64,000 bases of DNA from Halolactibacillus miurensis (GCF_900116255.1 NZ_FPAI01000002.1:1-64000); one strand, 5' to 3'. Counted from the first letter of the stretch, positions 17,791 through 26,162 are shown. Program-made: numbers and translations. Notes: generated by a model not told the origin, from the letters alone.

Positions 17791-18897
17791 ATGGGACTTT
17801 TTAAGAAAAAACATGTTTTTTTATCGATAAATGATCGAAGTATCCGTTACCTTGTCTGCCCGAAAATGAAAACGGATGAACATATAGATTTTGGAGAAGT
17901 CTTTTTTGATCAACTGGTCATGGAAGATGGTCGTATAATTAATGAAGCACAATTAAAACGCCACTTGCGAACGTTGGTCGAACAAAAGAAGTGGCGACGA
18001 GCTGAACTCTCTTTTCTTGTCCCTGATAGTTTTGTGACGATGCGGACAGAAGAGATTCCAAACCAACTATCTAATGATGAAGCGAAACAATATATTCGCT
18101 TACAGCTTGAAGGTAGTATTCGCTTACCATTTAAAGATCCTGTGTTAGATTTTGATGTCTTAAACTTCGGGGAAGAAACAAATGAGATTCTGTTATTTGC
18201 TTATCCTAAAGAACGCTTAAAACCTTTTGAAAAACTGTTTAATGACGTTGGTTTAAACCCTGCTGTCGCAGACATTTCGTTTCTCAGCGGTTATCGGGTG
18301 TATCAATCGCTTCATGACGCCACAGATGATGAACATTTGTTGATGATCCAGTGGAATAAACTTGATTTAACTTTAACCGTCTTCCATCATAATAAACCGA
18401 AATTTAATCGGCACGTCCATAGTTCAAATGCTTATCAAGCATGGCAACTGGATGAGGCGGGAAAAGAACTTGTTTCCACGCTACCTAAAGAAGAGTTAGA
18501 AGATGAGCGGGATAATACGTTAATCACGATTGAACGATTCATGGATTTTTATCAGTATTCAGTTCTAGACGGAAGTGCCGGTGTGACTGACGTTGCTTTT
18601 TTAGGTGACCATCCCGACCTCGTTCAATTAAAGGAGACGATGGCTGATCGATTTGACATTAGTGTGAAAACTCTCAACTTACCGAGGGCGTTACCTAATG
18701 GCTATGGAGCTTTAATCGGTCTAGGTTACAAAGAATCATCATCGAAAAAGAAACAAGTCAAACCTAAAAGTGCGGTAACAAAAAATAAAAAAAGCTCACG
18801 AAAACAAAAAGAGCAACAAATAGAACCATCAGTGGAGTCAGGACTGAAGGACGATTCAACGCATTCTAATCAAAATCTTGACCATACCGAAGAATAG
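17791..18897 (+). CDS. pilM: Pilus assembly protein PilM, actin-like
   Basis: PilM is a cytoplasmic actin-like protein that binds the N-terminus of PilN and links the alignment subcomplex to the motor. The first 320 residues read as a divergent PilM fold (FLSINDRSIRYLVC, FVTMRTEEIPNQLSNDEAKQ, RLPFKDPVLDFDVL, GYGALIGLGYK). The last 45 residues are a Lys/Ser-rich, low-complexity tail that is probably disordered and unusual for the family. It is 25 bp after pilD and 12 bp before pilN. Confidence 0.85.
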   Translation: MGLFKKKHVFLSINDRSIRYLVCPKMKTDEHIDFGEVFFDQLVMEDGRIINEAQLKRHLRTLVEQKKWRRAELSFLVPDSFVTMRTEEIPNQLSNDEAKQYIRLQLEGSIRLPFKDPVLDFDVLNFGEETNEILLFAYPKERLKPFEKLFNDVGLNPAVADISFLSGYRVYQSLHDATDDEHLLMIQWNKLDLTLTVFHHNKPKFNRHVHSSNAYQAWQLDEAGKELVSTLPKEELEDERDNTLITIERFMDFYQYSVLDGSAGVTDVAFLGDHPDLVQLKETMADRFDISVKTLNLPRALPNGYGALIGLGYKESSSKKKQVKPKSAVTKNKKSSRKQKEQQIEPSVESGLKDDSTHSNQNLDHTEE

Positions 18898-18909
18898 AGG
18901 AGGCGAAAC

Positions 18910-19452
18910 ATGGTTAATATTAACTTTTTTGAAAAGAAAAAAAAGAACATCACACTATTTTTAATCAGTGTGATCGCCTTACTCTTGTTTGGATTACTCG
19001 GGGGTTATTTTTGGTGGATGACAGAATCCATTAAAACTGACACATCACGTAATAGAGACACGATTAGTCAACAAGCCGATGAAATCAGTGAATCACAACG
19101 GGTCAACTTAATCGGTAACCAAGTCTCAACATTAGTTAATCAACGAGACACATTGATGCAGAACCAGTTTCCGTTAGATGATTTATATCATGATGTGTTA
19201 GAACAAATACCAAGTCAAGCATCAGCAACTGTCGAGCGGTTCTTTTTCACCATTACTGGCATTGTACAGCTTGAAATTATATTTGACAATGACCAACACG
19301 TCGTTGACATGCAACGTAACCTGGTGAATTTACCTTATGTGACAAGTGTGACGTTAGAAACAATTGATGTAAATGATACGGCGTATGTGACGCAGTTTAC
19401 TTTGATGATTGACCGGACGCAAGTAAGTGAGGTGTTTAGCGATGATAATTAA
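18910..19452 (+). CDS. pilN: Pilus assembly protein PilN
   Basis: PilN is a bitopic membrane protein of the alignment complex. The short cytoplasmic N-terminus MVNINFFEKKKK holds the INFF segment equivalent to the INLLP motif that binds PilM. One transmembrane helix follows (ITLFLISVIALLLFGLLGG), then a coiled coil and a small ferredoxin-like external domain. It is 180 residues, normal for the family, and overlaps pilO by 11 bp. Confidence 0.83.
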   Translation: MVNINFFEKKKKNITLFLISVIALLLFGLLGGYFWWMTESIKTDTSRNRDTISQQADEISESQRVNLIGNQVSTLVNQRDTLMQNQFPLDDLYHDVLEQIPSQASATVERFFFTITGIVQLEIIFDNDQHVVDMQRNLVNLPYVTSVTLETIDVNDTAYVTQFTLMIDRTQVSEVFSDDN

Positions 19453-19999
19453 GTGGGGGAAAAATGAAACCTTGATTGTATTAATTATAGTTGCTGTCTT
19501 TGGGTTTCTGTTTTATTATGGTTCAGGCTATTTACTTGATCCGCTACATGAAGAGCTTGAAGTAACAGAACAAACTTTAGCTGAACACCGACTTGTCTTA
19601 AGGCAAGCAGAGATGAATGAACAGACTGAAAACGCCTTAAATCAAGAAGCTGAGGCCGTTAGAAATCATTTGCCTACTGAGGAAGCCGTTGATCAAATTG
19701 TTGAAACCCTGTTTGACTTAGAAACAAGGACAGGTGTTTCTATAACGTCCATTAATCTCAGTGGGGCAGGCTTGACTGAAGATGCGGCATTTTATCCGGA
19801 CGGTGTCAGTGCCATTCACTATCAAGTGACCTTAACAAGTGATAACGTGATAGGCATAGAATCTTACATGGAACAATTAGAATCGATTGATCGCCTCATT
19901 GAAATAACAGAATTAGATTTAACGAAACAAAGTGACACTCAAACGCAAGCTATATTAACGATTCGTGCTTTTTATAATGAAAGTATCCTCATTGAATAA
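19442..19999 (+). CDS. pilO: Pilus assembly protein PilO
   Basis: PilO pairs with PilN. The 185-residue product has a transmembrane helix near the N-terminus (LIVLIIVAVFGFLFYYGSGY), a coiled coil (about 35-80) and a C-terminal alpha/beta domain (VSAIHYQVTLTSDNVIGIES). ATG 19442 is preferred over GTG 19427, because AGTGAGGTG overlapping the GTG serves as its SD. It is the last gene of the locus. No PilQ secretin follows, as expected for a single-membrane cell. Confidence 0.82.
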   Translation: MIIKWGKNETLIVLIIVAVFGFLFYYGSGYLLDPLHEELEVTEQTLAEHRLVLRQAEMNEQTENALNQEAEAVRNHLPTEEAVDQIVETLFDLETRTGVSITSINLSGAGLTEDAAFYPDGVSAIHYQVTLTSDNVIGIESYMEQLESIDRLIEITELDLTKQSDTQTQAILTIRAFYNESILIE

Positions 20000-20034
20000 T
20001 GAAGCGTGATTGTTAGACTATTTCATTAGGGAGA

Positions 20035-20067
20035 AAAGATTGGCGCATATGTGTCAATCTTTTTTTG
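20035..20067 (+). terminator. Terminator of the pilus locus
   Basis: AAAGATTG and CAATCTTT flank a short stem and are followed by a T run. It closes the pilA-pilO unit ahead of radC. Confidence 0.85.
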
Positions 20068-20164
20068 ATGCCATAAAACTTATAAAATTTTAAATTTAGC
20101 GCATGTTTTGTGGGTTTTTGAATGCTTTTAATGACAATTTATCTTGGTGACTTCTTATGTTTAC

Positions 20165-20192
20165 TTGCAGAGTAGGTAAAAATGATTAAACT
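20165..20192 (+). promoter_or_regulatory. Possible promoter of radC
   Basis: TTGCAG at 20165-20170 and TAAACT at 20187-20192 are 16 bp apart, about 30 nt before the radC start. Confidence 0.4.
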
Positions 20193-20223
20193 AAAGACAT
20201 CATAAAGAAAGGAGGTTAGTGAC

Positions 20224-20775
20224 ATGTTGAAAGAACTCCATGTCCGAATGAAAGATATCCCCAAACAAGACAGGCCGAGAGAAAGACTCATTAACAAAGG
20301 CGCGAGTCATTTATCCGACCAAGAATTGTTGGCGATTGTGATTGGTTCTGGTACACGTGAAGAAAGTGTTCATGATTTAGCGATTCGCCTCTATCAACAT
20401 TTTGACGGGATTGAATGTTTAAGAGAAGCCACGCTTGAAGAACTCGTTCAAATTAAAGGCATTGGACAAGTCAAAGCCGTCAGTATTTTAGCTGCCATTG
20501 AATTGGGTAATCGCATGGGTCGATTTAAAAAAACGGATCGTTATGTCATTCGTTGCCCCGAAGACGGCGCTAATTATGTCATGGAAGATATGCGTCTCTT
20601 AAAGCAGGAACATTTTATCGTCCTATTCCTTGATACGAAGAATCAAATTATCCATCAACAAACCATCTTTATTGGGAGCCTAAATGCTTCGATCTCGCAT
20701 CCACGTGAAATCTTCCGTGAAGCTATTAAGCGCTCTTGTGCCTCGATCGTTTGCTTACACAATCATCCTTCTGGC
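20224..20775 (+). CDS. radC: DNA repair protein RadC, exon 1 (residues 1-184)
   Basis: RadC is a JAB/JAMM-like protein of uncertain biochemical role, conserved before mreB. This exon encodes the helix-hairpin-helix part (KDIPKQDRPRERLI, LEELVQIKGIGQVKAVSILA) and the start of the JAMM domain (NQIIHQQTIFIGSLNASISH, REIFREAIKRSCASIVCLHN). The frame breaks exactly after HNHPSG. Unspliced translation adds VRLHS and stops. Joining 20775 to 21905 restores [14 protein letters not shown] and a 230-residue protein, close to the 231 residues of B. subtilis RadC. AAAGGAGG sits 6-7 nt before the ATG. The gene therefore depends on splicing of the intron at 20776-21904. Confidence 0.92.
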
Positions 20776-21904
20776 GTGCGCCTACACAGTTAGTCCATCA
20801 AGTGGTTATTCACCCTAAAATGCTTATCACTTTTAGTAACAAGAGATCTTACCGTCAATTAGAAATAATCTGCGGGACCATCGCATGATCTTTTTGTTAA
20901 GTCATATATGGTAAAAGCTATACTGCCTGAACTCTAAACTTACAGACGCGTTGGATACGTGATAGGAATAAATATGCTGTGCGCGTCAGATACAGTATAT
21001 GATAAGCTTATTCCTCTGAGTTTTCCCATTGGAAAGCAATAGTTGAAAGGAGTACCTAAGTATGACGTATCTTGATTGATTAGTAAGGTAGGGATTGCCT
21101 AAGTAGCACAAGTTATAAGGTAACGGAGTCTTCGTATTATTCAACGTTTGCAGGTAATCTGTTTAGCACGGAAAAGGAAGACAGGTGTGAGAAAGTATAA
21201 GGAGAGGAAAGAGAGAATGTGAAAGATCTTAATTATCCCCCTCTTTGGATTGTGTCAACGAGTGATCGTATGATGCATGCGCATGTATTAGCTGTTCTAG
21301 AAAATTTAGGGCTAATGTTTATTGATTTTAAAGAAACGTCACACTACCACATTATTTTTACGAGTGATCGTCCGGTATCGGAAGTGATACTTGCACTCCG
21401 TAGGCATCATGTGACACTCAAGGTCAAACGATTTGAAAAAATGATGTATAAAGGCTATCACATAAAAAGAGCGGGTCAGTCACTCGCTTTAACGATTCCG
21501 ATACCGCAATTAACGCATCTCGCGCATTGCTTTAAGTACGGGGTGTATAATCATCATCGTCCGGAAAGTCGACGCTTTCTTGTCTATCAATCTATCGATT
21601 ATATTTATAAACGGTACAAAGACGAAATGACAGCCATTCATGACTACTACCGGTATGCCACTAATAAAATAGCTCTAGCCAAATTAGACCACTTTGCCTA
21701 TCAGAGCCTGGTATGTACGATTGCGCATAAATATCGCTTGACGAAAAGATGCGCCCGGTTGAAACTGAACCAAGTGGGTTTTCAGCCATTCTCTTATCTG
21801 AATCATCCTTCTCCTGATTGCCCTCACACTGGCGAGCCGTATACTTTGAAAGGAGTACGTACGGTTCTGAGGGAGGTAGATTCGCTTCTTACTACCGACC
21901 CTAC
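20776..21904 (+). mobile_element. Group II intron interrupting radC (1129 bp)
   Basis: The 5' end is GTGCGCC, the group II consensus, and the 3' end is AC. Domain V is an exact 34-nt hairpin at 21834-21867 (GAGCCGTA ... GAAA ... TACGGTTC) with the AGC triad. Domain VI at 21868-21904 pairs AGGG/CCCT and GGTAG/CTACC and leaves a bulged A at 21898, 7 nt from the 3' end, as expected for the branch point. A candidate EBS1, GTCAGA at 20985-20990, pairs with the last six exon bases TCTGGC; GGAT near 20953 may be EBS2 for ATCC. Removal restores RadC precisely. The intron holds a short maturase-like ORF. Confidence 0.93.
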
Positions 21905-21938
21905 GACCCATCACCATCTCAAGAAGATATTCAAGTGA
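21219..21938 (+). CDS. Intron-encoded maturase-like protein lacking the reverse transcriptase core
   Basis: The 239-residue frame lies in intron domain IV and starts with GTG 21219, with AAGGAGAGG upstream. Residues about 75-125 ([18 protein letters not shown]) match the region after RT motif 7 (FLGY...iP). Residues about 125-190 match the maturase X/thumb domain: [20 protein letters not shown], then [20 protein letters not shown]. No YADD motif and no RT motifs 0-5 are present; only about 70 unassigned residues precede. No HNH endonuclease is visible. The frame runs on through domains V and VI into exon 2 and stops at 21938, so the natural C-terminus is probably near residue 190-205. It is likely a splicing helper without mobility. 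Confidence 0.78.
   Translation: MKDLNYPPLWIVSTSDRMMHAHVLAVLENLGLMFIDFKETSHYHIIFTSDRPVSEVILALRRHHVTLKVKRFEKMMYKGYHIKRAGQSLALTIPIPQLTHLAHCFKYGVYNHHRPESRRFLVYQSIDYIYKRYKDEMTAIHDYYRYATNKIALAKLDHFAYQSLVCTIAHKYRLTKRCARLKLNQVGFQPFSYLNHPSPDCPHTGEPYTLKGVRTVLREVDSLLTTDPTTHHHLKKIFK
21834..21867 (+). ncRNA. Group II intron domain V (catalytic hairpin)
   Basis: 34 nt with the strand starting GAGCCGTA, a GAAA tetraloop and the closing TACGGTTC. This is the most conserved part of group II ribozymes; the AGC triad is present, so catalysis should be possible. Confidence 0.93.
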
Positions 21939-22045
21939 CCAAACGTTTAGTTGAATGTGGAGAACTGATTGGTATATCGTTACTCGACCATATCATTATC
22001 GGTGATCATAAATTTGTGTCATTAAAAGAAAAAGGGTACGTCTAA
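21905..22045 (+). CDS. radC: DNA repair protein RadC, exon 2 (residues 185-230)
   Basis: After the intron, [20 protein letters not shown] continues the JAMM metal-binding signature begun by HNHPSG at the end of exon 1. It then runs to the normal RadC C-terminus ([18 protein letters not shown]). No start codon or SD precedes it, so it is translated only from spliced mRNA. The frame is intact, with no decay since the insertion. Confidence 0.92.
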   Translation, partial: DPSPSQEDIQVTKRLVECGELIGISLLDHIIIGDHKFVSLKEKGYV

Positions 22046-22072
22046 CCCCTATCTATTTTTTTCAAATTCTCG

Positions 22073-22078
22073 TATAAT
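22073..22078 (+). promoter_or_regulatory. Candidate -10 element of the mreB leader
   Basis: TATAAT follows the radC stop by 27 nt. No convincing -35 hexamer is seen 16-18 bp upstream. Confidence 0.4.
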
Positions 22079-22098
22079 TGAATAAGCAAGTTAAAAAC

Positions 22099-22140
22099 TA
22101 AACACCTAACACGAGGTGAGCGACTTGTGTTAGGTGTTTA
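22099..22140 (+). promoter_or_regulatory. Perfect 14-bp stem-loop in the mreB leader
   Basis: TAAACACCTAACAC / GTGTTAGGTGTTTA with a 14-nt loop begins about 20 nt after the -10 element and ends 70 nt before mreB. No T run follows, so it is more likely an RNA-stability or protein-binding element than a terminator for radC. Confidence 0.5.
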
Positions 22141-22210
22141 CTATTACTATTATGACAAACACACATATCAAAGATAAATAGAGACGTGTAAATAAGGAAG
22201 GAAGATTAAC

Positions 22211-23245
22211 GTGGGGAAATTTAGTTTTACGCAAGATTTAGGGATTGACTTAGGGACAGCGAATACGCTCGTATACATTAAAGGTAAAGGGGTTGTCGTT
22301 AGAGAACCATCCGTTGTATCTAAAAACAATACGACAGGAGCGATAGAAGCTGTCGGTAGTGATGCACGTAACATGATTGGTCGTACACCAGGCAATATTT
22401 CAGTTATTCGTCCAATGAAGGATGGTGTGATCGCTGATTATGATACAACCGCAGCAATGATGAAGTATTATATTCGTTTGGCTCAGAAAAAACGTTCACC
22501 ATTTGCGCGTAAGCCGAATGTTATGGTCTGTGTCCCATCAGGCATTACGATGGTAGAAGAGCGTGCGGTGATTGACGCGACTAAACAAGCAGGCGCAAGA
22601 GAAGCCTTTCCTGTATCTGAACCTTTTGCGGCAGCGATTGGGGCAGGCTTACCTGTATGGGAACCGACGGGTAGTATGATTGTTGATATCGGTGGTGGTA
22701 CGACAGAGGTAGCGGTTATTTCACTCGGTGGTGTCGTCACAAGTCAGTCGATTCGTACCGCAGGTGACGATATGGATGAGGCGATTATTCAATATATCCG
22801 TAAGAAATACAGCTTAATGATTGGGGTGCGTTCAGCTGAAACCGTTAAGATGGAAATCGGGCAAGCGCGCGTAAGTGAAGAGGAAACATCGATTGATTTA
22901 CGTGGGCGAGATTTACTTACAGGCTTACCAAAAACGATTACAGTCACCTCAACTGAAATTGCCGAAGCACTTAGCGATACGGTGGCAGCGATTGTTGAAG
23001 CCGTTAAAGTGACCTTGGAAAAAACACCACCAGAATTGTCAGCGGACATTATGGAACGTGGCATTGTCTTATCAGGTGGCGGTGCATTACTTAAAGATTT
23101 AGATGGTGTTATCTCTGATGAAACAAAAATGCCGGTCTTTATTGCGGAATCACCACTTGACTCCGTTGCGATTGGGACAGGAAAAGCTTTAGAGTATATC
23201 GAACATTTTAAATCGCATCCTAACGTTGCTAGTAGAAACAACTAA
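22211..23245 (+). CDS. mreB: Cell-shape protein MreB (actin-like)
   Basis: MreB filaments guide lateral wall synthesis at the membrane. The 344-residue protein shows the actin-fold phosphate 1 motif ([20 protein letters not shown]), phosphate 2 motif [19 protein letters not shown], and the adenosine-binding [19 protein letters not shown] 22211 follows AAGGAAGGAAG. It is followed by mreC and mreD and lies after radC, as in B. subtilis. Confidence 0.97.
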   Translation: MGKFSFTQDLGIDLGTANTLVYIKGKGVVVREPSVVSKNNTTGAIEAVGSDARNMIGRTPGNISVIRPMKDGVIADYDTTAAMMKYYIRLAQKKRSPFARKPNVMVCVPSGITMVEERAVIDATKQAGAREAFPVSEPFAAAIGAGLPVWEPTGSMIVDIGGGTTEVAVISLGGVVTSQSIRTAGDDMDEAIIQYIRKKYSLMIGVRSAETVKMEIGQARVSEEETSIDLRGRDLLTGLPKTITVTSTEIAEALSDTVAAIVEAVKVTLEKTPPELSADIMERGIVLSGGGALLKDLDGVISDETKMPVFIAESPLDSVAIGTGKALEYIEHFKSHPNVASRNN

Positions 23246-23265
23246 CGCTTATTGGAGGTTTCATT

Positions 23266-24141
23266 ATGTCGTTTTTTAGAAGAAAACGGCTATTCACGAT
23301 TCTTATTAGCCTTATTATTCTTGTGGGACTCATTGGCTATTCTTTAAGCAATCGTGAAGAGCTTTCTTCCGTTGAAGAGTTCATCCAAGATACCGTTGGT
23401 TCGTTTCAAAATGTGCTACTACGTCCTGTCTATTATGTCAGAGATGTTATTGGAAATATTGATGAAATGAAGCAGGTGTATGAAGAGAACCAACAATTGA
23501 AAGAGAATCTCTCAACGTACCAACAAAAGTTATATGAAGTACAAGAGTTAACGAAAGAAAATGAAGAATTAAAGGCGGTCTTAGATAAGACGGAAACAAT
23601 GACGGACTATCGTCCGATTCAAGCGACTGTTATCGCCAGAAGTCCTGAACAATGGTTTAATCAGGTCACATTAAATAAAGGTAAGCAACACGGTGTTGAA
23701 AAAGATATGGCTGTGATTACAGCTAGCGGGATGATTGGTAAAATTCAATCATCGGCCCAGTTCACCTCGACTGTCTTATTACTTAATGGCTTTGACCGCT
23801 CGAATCGTATTTCTGTCAATGTTGATTTACCAGAGACGGAGACAGATGCAAAAGGGTTTATCTTAGGTTACGATGATACGCGAGAACAACTGTTACTTGA
23901 ATTTACTGATAGCTATGAAGATATTCCACTTGATACAACCGTGTTTTCATCAGGTTTAGGTGGCGTCTTTCCTAAAGGCTTAGAAATTGGTTCGATAGAA
24001 GAAGTAACGACAGACCAATATGGTTTAACCCAAATTGCGTATGTAAAGCCTTCAGCGGATATTGAAGAGTTGAATCACGTGATTGTGGTTGATCGCTTAC
24101 TTACGTCGATTGACGAGGTTGAAGAAAGTGGGGATGAGTAA
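23266..24141 (+). CDS. mreC: Cell-shape-determining protein MreC
   Basis: MreC is a bitopic membrane protein organising the elongasome outside the cell. The 291 residues comprise an N-terminal membrane helix (LFTILISLIILVGLIGYSLS), a coiled coil at about 65-110 and a C-terminal beta domain with WFNQVTLNKGKQHGV and AVITASGMIGKI. It is in the normal size range. Its stop overlaps the mreD start by one base (TAATG). Confidence 0.95.
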   Translation: MSFFRRKRLFTILISLIILVGLIGYSLSNREELSSVEEFIQDTVGSFQNVLLRPVYYVRDVIGNIDEMKQVYEENQQLKENLSTYQQKLYEVQELTKENEELKAVLDKTETMTDYRPIQATVIARSPEQWFNQVTLNKGKQHGVEKDMAVITASGMIGKIQSSAQFTSTVLLLNGFDRSNRISVNVDLPETETDAKGFILGYDDTREQLLLEFTDSYEDIPLDTTVFSSGLGGVFPKGLEIGSIEEVTTDQYGLTQIAYVKPSADIEELNHVIVVDRLLTSIDEVEESGDE

Positions 24142-24671
24142 TGTCACGCTTATTCCCACCTCTCATATTGTTTATGTTGATCATTTTACAAGGAATTAAT
24201 TTCTTATTTATTCCGGATAGTTTTGAAGCAAGTGGCTTTATCGTCACCATCCATGGGGTCTTTGTTTTTCTTATTATGATTGGCTTATACTACGATGAAG
24301 AGACGTCGTATTATAGCTTTTTATATGCCATCCTCAGTGGCCTTGTCCTGGATATCGTCTATAGTCAGATTATTGGTGTCTATATGTTTAGTTATGCTGT
24401 TGTGATATACGTTATTCATCATTTAAGAAAAGTCTTACATGTTAACTTTTATGTCTCAAGTTTTGTCTTCTTTTTAGCGATTATTTTAGTAGATGGGATG
24501 ATTTATTGGCTCTACCAACTGATTGGTATAACAGGACTCAGTATTCAAGACTACTTGGAACAACGCTTATTGATGACACTGGCAATGAATTATTTAGTTT
24601 TTCTCATTCAATTCATGTTATTTAAACGTTTACTCGCACGTTATTCGTTTGAACGTTTTGAACAAAAGTAA
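24141..24671 (+). CDS. mreD: Rod-shape-determining protein MreD
   Basis: MreD is a polytopic membrane partner of MreC. The 176-residue product has five or six hydrophobic segments (LFPPLILFMLIILQGINFLF; YAILSGLVLDIVYSQIIGVY) and the YSQIIGVYMFSYAVVIYV stretch common in MreD. It is translationally coupled to mreC by one-base overlap and lies 16 bp before minC. Confidence 0.92.
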   Translation: MSRLFPPLILFMLIILQGINFLFIPDSFEASGFIVTIHGVFVFLIMIGLYYDEETSYYSFLYAILSGLVLDIVYSQIIGVYMFSYAVVIYVIHHLRKVLHVNFYVSSFVFFLAIILVDGMIYWLYQLIGITGLSIQDYLEQRLLMTLAMNYLVFLIQFMLFKRLLARYSFERFEQK

Positions 24672-24687
24672 GGATGGAGGTGTAGAC

Positions 24688-25365
24688 ATGTCTCAAAAAC
24701 CATTAGTGATGATTAAAGGTACACGAGACGGTTTAACGTTATTTTTAAGTGATGATGCGCCGTTTCATGCTGTTAAAGAACAGTTGATTGATATGTTAAA
24801 TCAAGACGATTTTGACGAAGTTGATTCGCTTATTACGATTAAAGTTGAACTAGGGAACCGCCTATTACATACGGACGAGAAAGAAGAATTAAAAACATTG
24901 ATTCAATCTAAACGTCGTCTTGTTGTTCAAGATATCGTCTCGCACGTCATCACAAAACAAGAAGCCTTAGCTTTAAAAGAAGCATCAGATATTCATCTGC
25001 ATACCCGTCCGGTCCGGTCAGGGCAAGTCGTTGATATTGTCGGCGATGTGCTTGTGATTGGTGACGTGAATCCGGGTGGGACAGTGAAAGCGACCGGCAA
25101 TGTCTTTGTCTTAGGTGCCCTACGCGGGATTGCCCATGCGGGGTATGAGGGGAATACGGATGTCGTGATTGCAGCCTCACTCATGAACCCGGTTCAATTA
25201 AGAATTGCCGAACTGTATTCACGTGCCCCCGATTACGAAACGGATGGGGTGTACATGGAGTGTGCCTATATCGATGATGGTCAGATTATCATGGATCGGC
25301 TGCAACACGTGATGAAAAAGCGCCCAGTCATTAATGGGTTTGAAAGGAGTGTTTTAAATGTCTGA
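24688..25365 (+). CDS. minC: Septum-site-determining protein MinC
   Basis: MinC inhibits FtsZ ring formation away from midcell. The 225-residue protein has an N-terminal MinC_N domain (VMIKGTRDGLTLFLSDDAPF) and the C-terminal beta-helix that binds MinD (RPVRSGQVVDIVGDVLVIGD, then NPGGTVKATGNVFVLGALRG). ATG 24688 follows GGAGGTG; a longer in-frame TTG at 24649 lies inside mreD without an SD. It overlaps minD by 8 bp. Confidence 0.95.
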   Translation: MSQKPLVMIKGTRDGLTLFLSDDAPFHAVKEQLIDMLNQDDFDEVDSLITIKVELGNRLLHTDEKEELKTLIQSKRRLVVQDIVSHVITKQEALALKEASDIHLHTRPVRSGQVVDIVGDVLVIGDVNPGGTVKATGNVFVLGALRGIAHAGYEGNTDVVIAASLMNPVQLRIAELYSRAPDYETDGVYMECAYIDDGQIIMDRLQHVMKKRPVINGFERSVLNV

Positions 25366-26158
25366 AGCGATTGTAATTACCTCAGGTAAAGGTGGCGTTG
25401 GTAAAACGACAACGACCGCAAACCTCGGAACAGCCTTGGCATTAATGGATAAAAAAGTATGTTTAATGGATACCGATATTGGCTTGCGCAACTTAGATGT
25501 CGTGATGGGTCTAGAAAATCGAATTATTTATGACATTATTGATGTGGCGCAAGGACGCTGTAAGTTGAAACAAGCACTTATCAAAGATAAACGGTTCGAT
25601 TATTTATTCCTCCTACCTGCCGCGCAAACAAGTGATAAGCATGATTTATCACCTGAGGCTATGATTGAGATGGTTAATGAATTAAAACAAGAGTTTGATT
25701 ATATTTTGATAGATTGCCCAGCAGGGATTGAACAAGGCTATAAAAATGCGGTCGCTGGAGCAGATCATGCGATTGTCGTGACGACACCAGAAAAATCAAG
25801 TGTACGTGATGCTGATCGAATTATCGGACTGTTGGAACAAGAAGAGATTACCTCGCCGAAACTTATCATTAACCGGATCAGAAATCATATGATGGAAAGT
25901 GGCGATATGATGACGATCGATGAAATTATTCAAGTGCTATCGATTGATTTACTCGGTATCGTACAAGATGACGATGAAGTCATAAAAGCTTCAAATCACG
26001 GTGAACCTGTTGCGTTAAATCCAAACATTAAGTCATCAATCAGTTATCGAAATATTGCTCGTCGCATATTAGGGGAATCAGTACCGCTACAATCATTTGA
26101 TCAGGAACAAACCTTTATGACAAAAGTGAAAAAATTCTTCGGTATGCGCGAAAAATAA
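25358..26158 (+). CDS. minD: Septum-site-determining ATPase MinD
   Basis: MinD recruits MinC to the membrane. The 266-residue ParA-type ATPase has the deviant Walker A GKGGVGKTTTTANLG, switch regions MDTDIGLRNLDVVMG and ILIDCPAGIEQGYKNA, and the amphipathic C-terminal membrane helix MTKVKKFFGMREK. A strong terminator begins 4 bp after the stop, ending the mreBCD-minCD operon. Confidence 0.96.
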   Translation: MSEAIVITSGKGGVGKTTTTANLGTALALMDKKVCLMDTDIGLRNLDVVMGLENRIIYDIIDVAQGRCKLKQALIKDKRFDYLFLLPAAQTSDKHDLSPEAMIEMVNELKQEFDYILIDCPAGIEQGYKNAVAGADHAIVVTTPEKSSVRDADRIIGLLEQEEITSPKLIINRIRNHMMESGDMMTIDEIIQVLSIDLLGIVQDDDEVIKASNHGEPVALNPNIKSSISYRNIARRILGESVPLQSFDQEQTFMTKVKKFFGMREK

Positions 26159-26162
26159 TGAA

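Noticed and set aside
20776-21218. radC read as a simple frameshift pseudogene
   Set aside because: The interruption has precise group II intron ends, domains V and VI, and exact restoration of the RadC motif on removal; the exons show no decay.
22483-23241. Long minus-strand open frames opposite mreB
   Set aside because: They mirror the codon bias of mreB, have no SD and no recognisable domains; mreB is certain.
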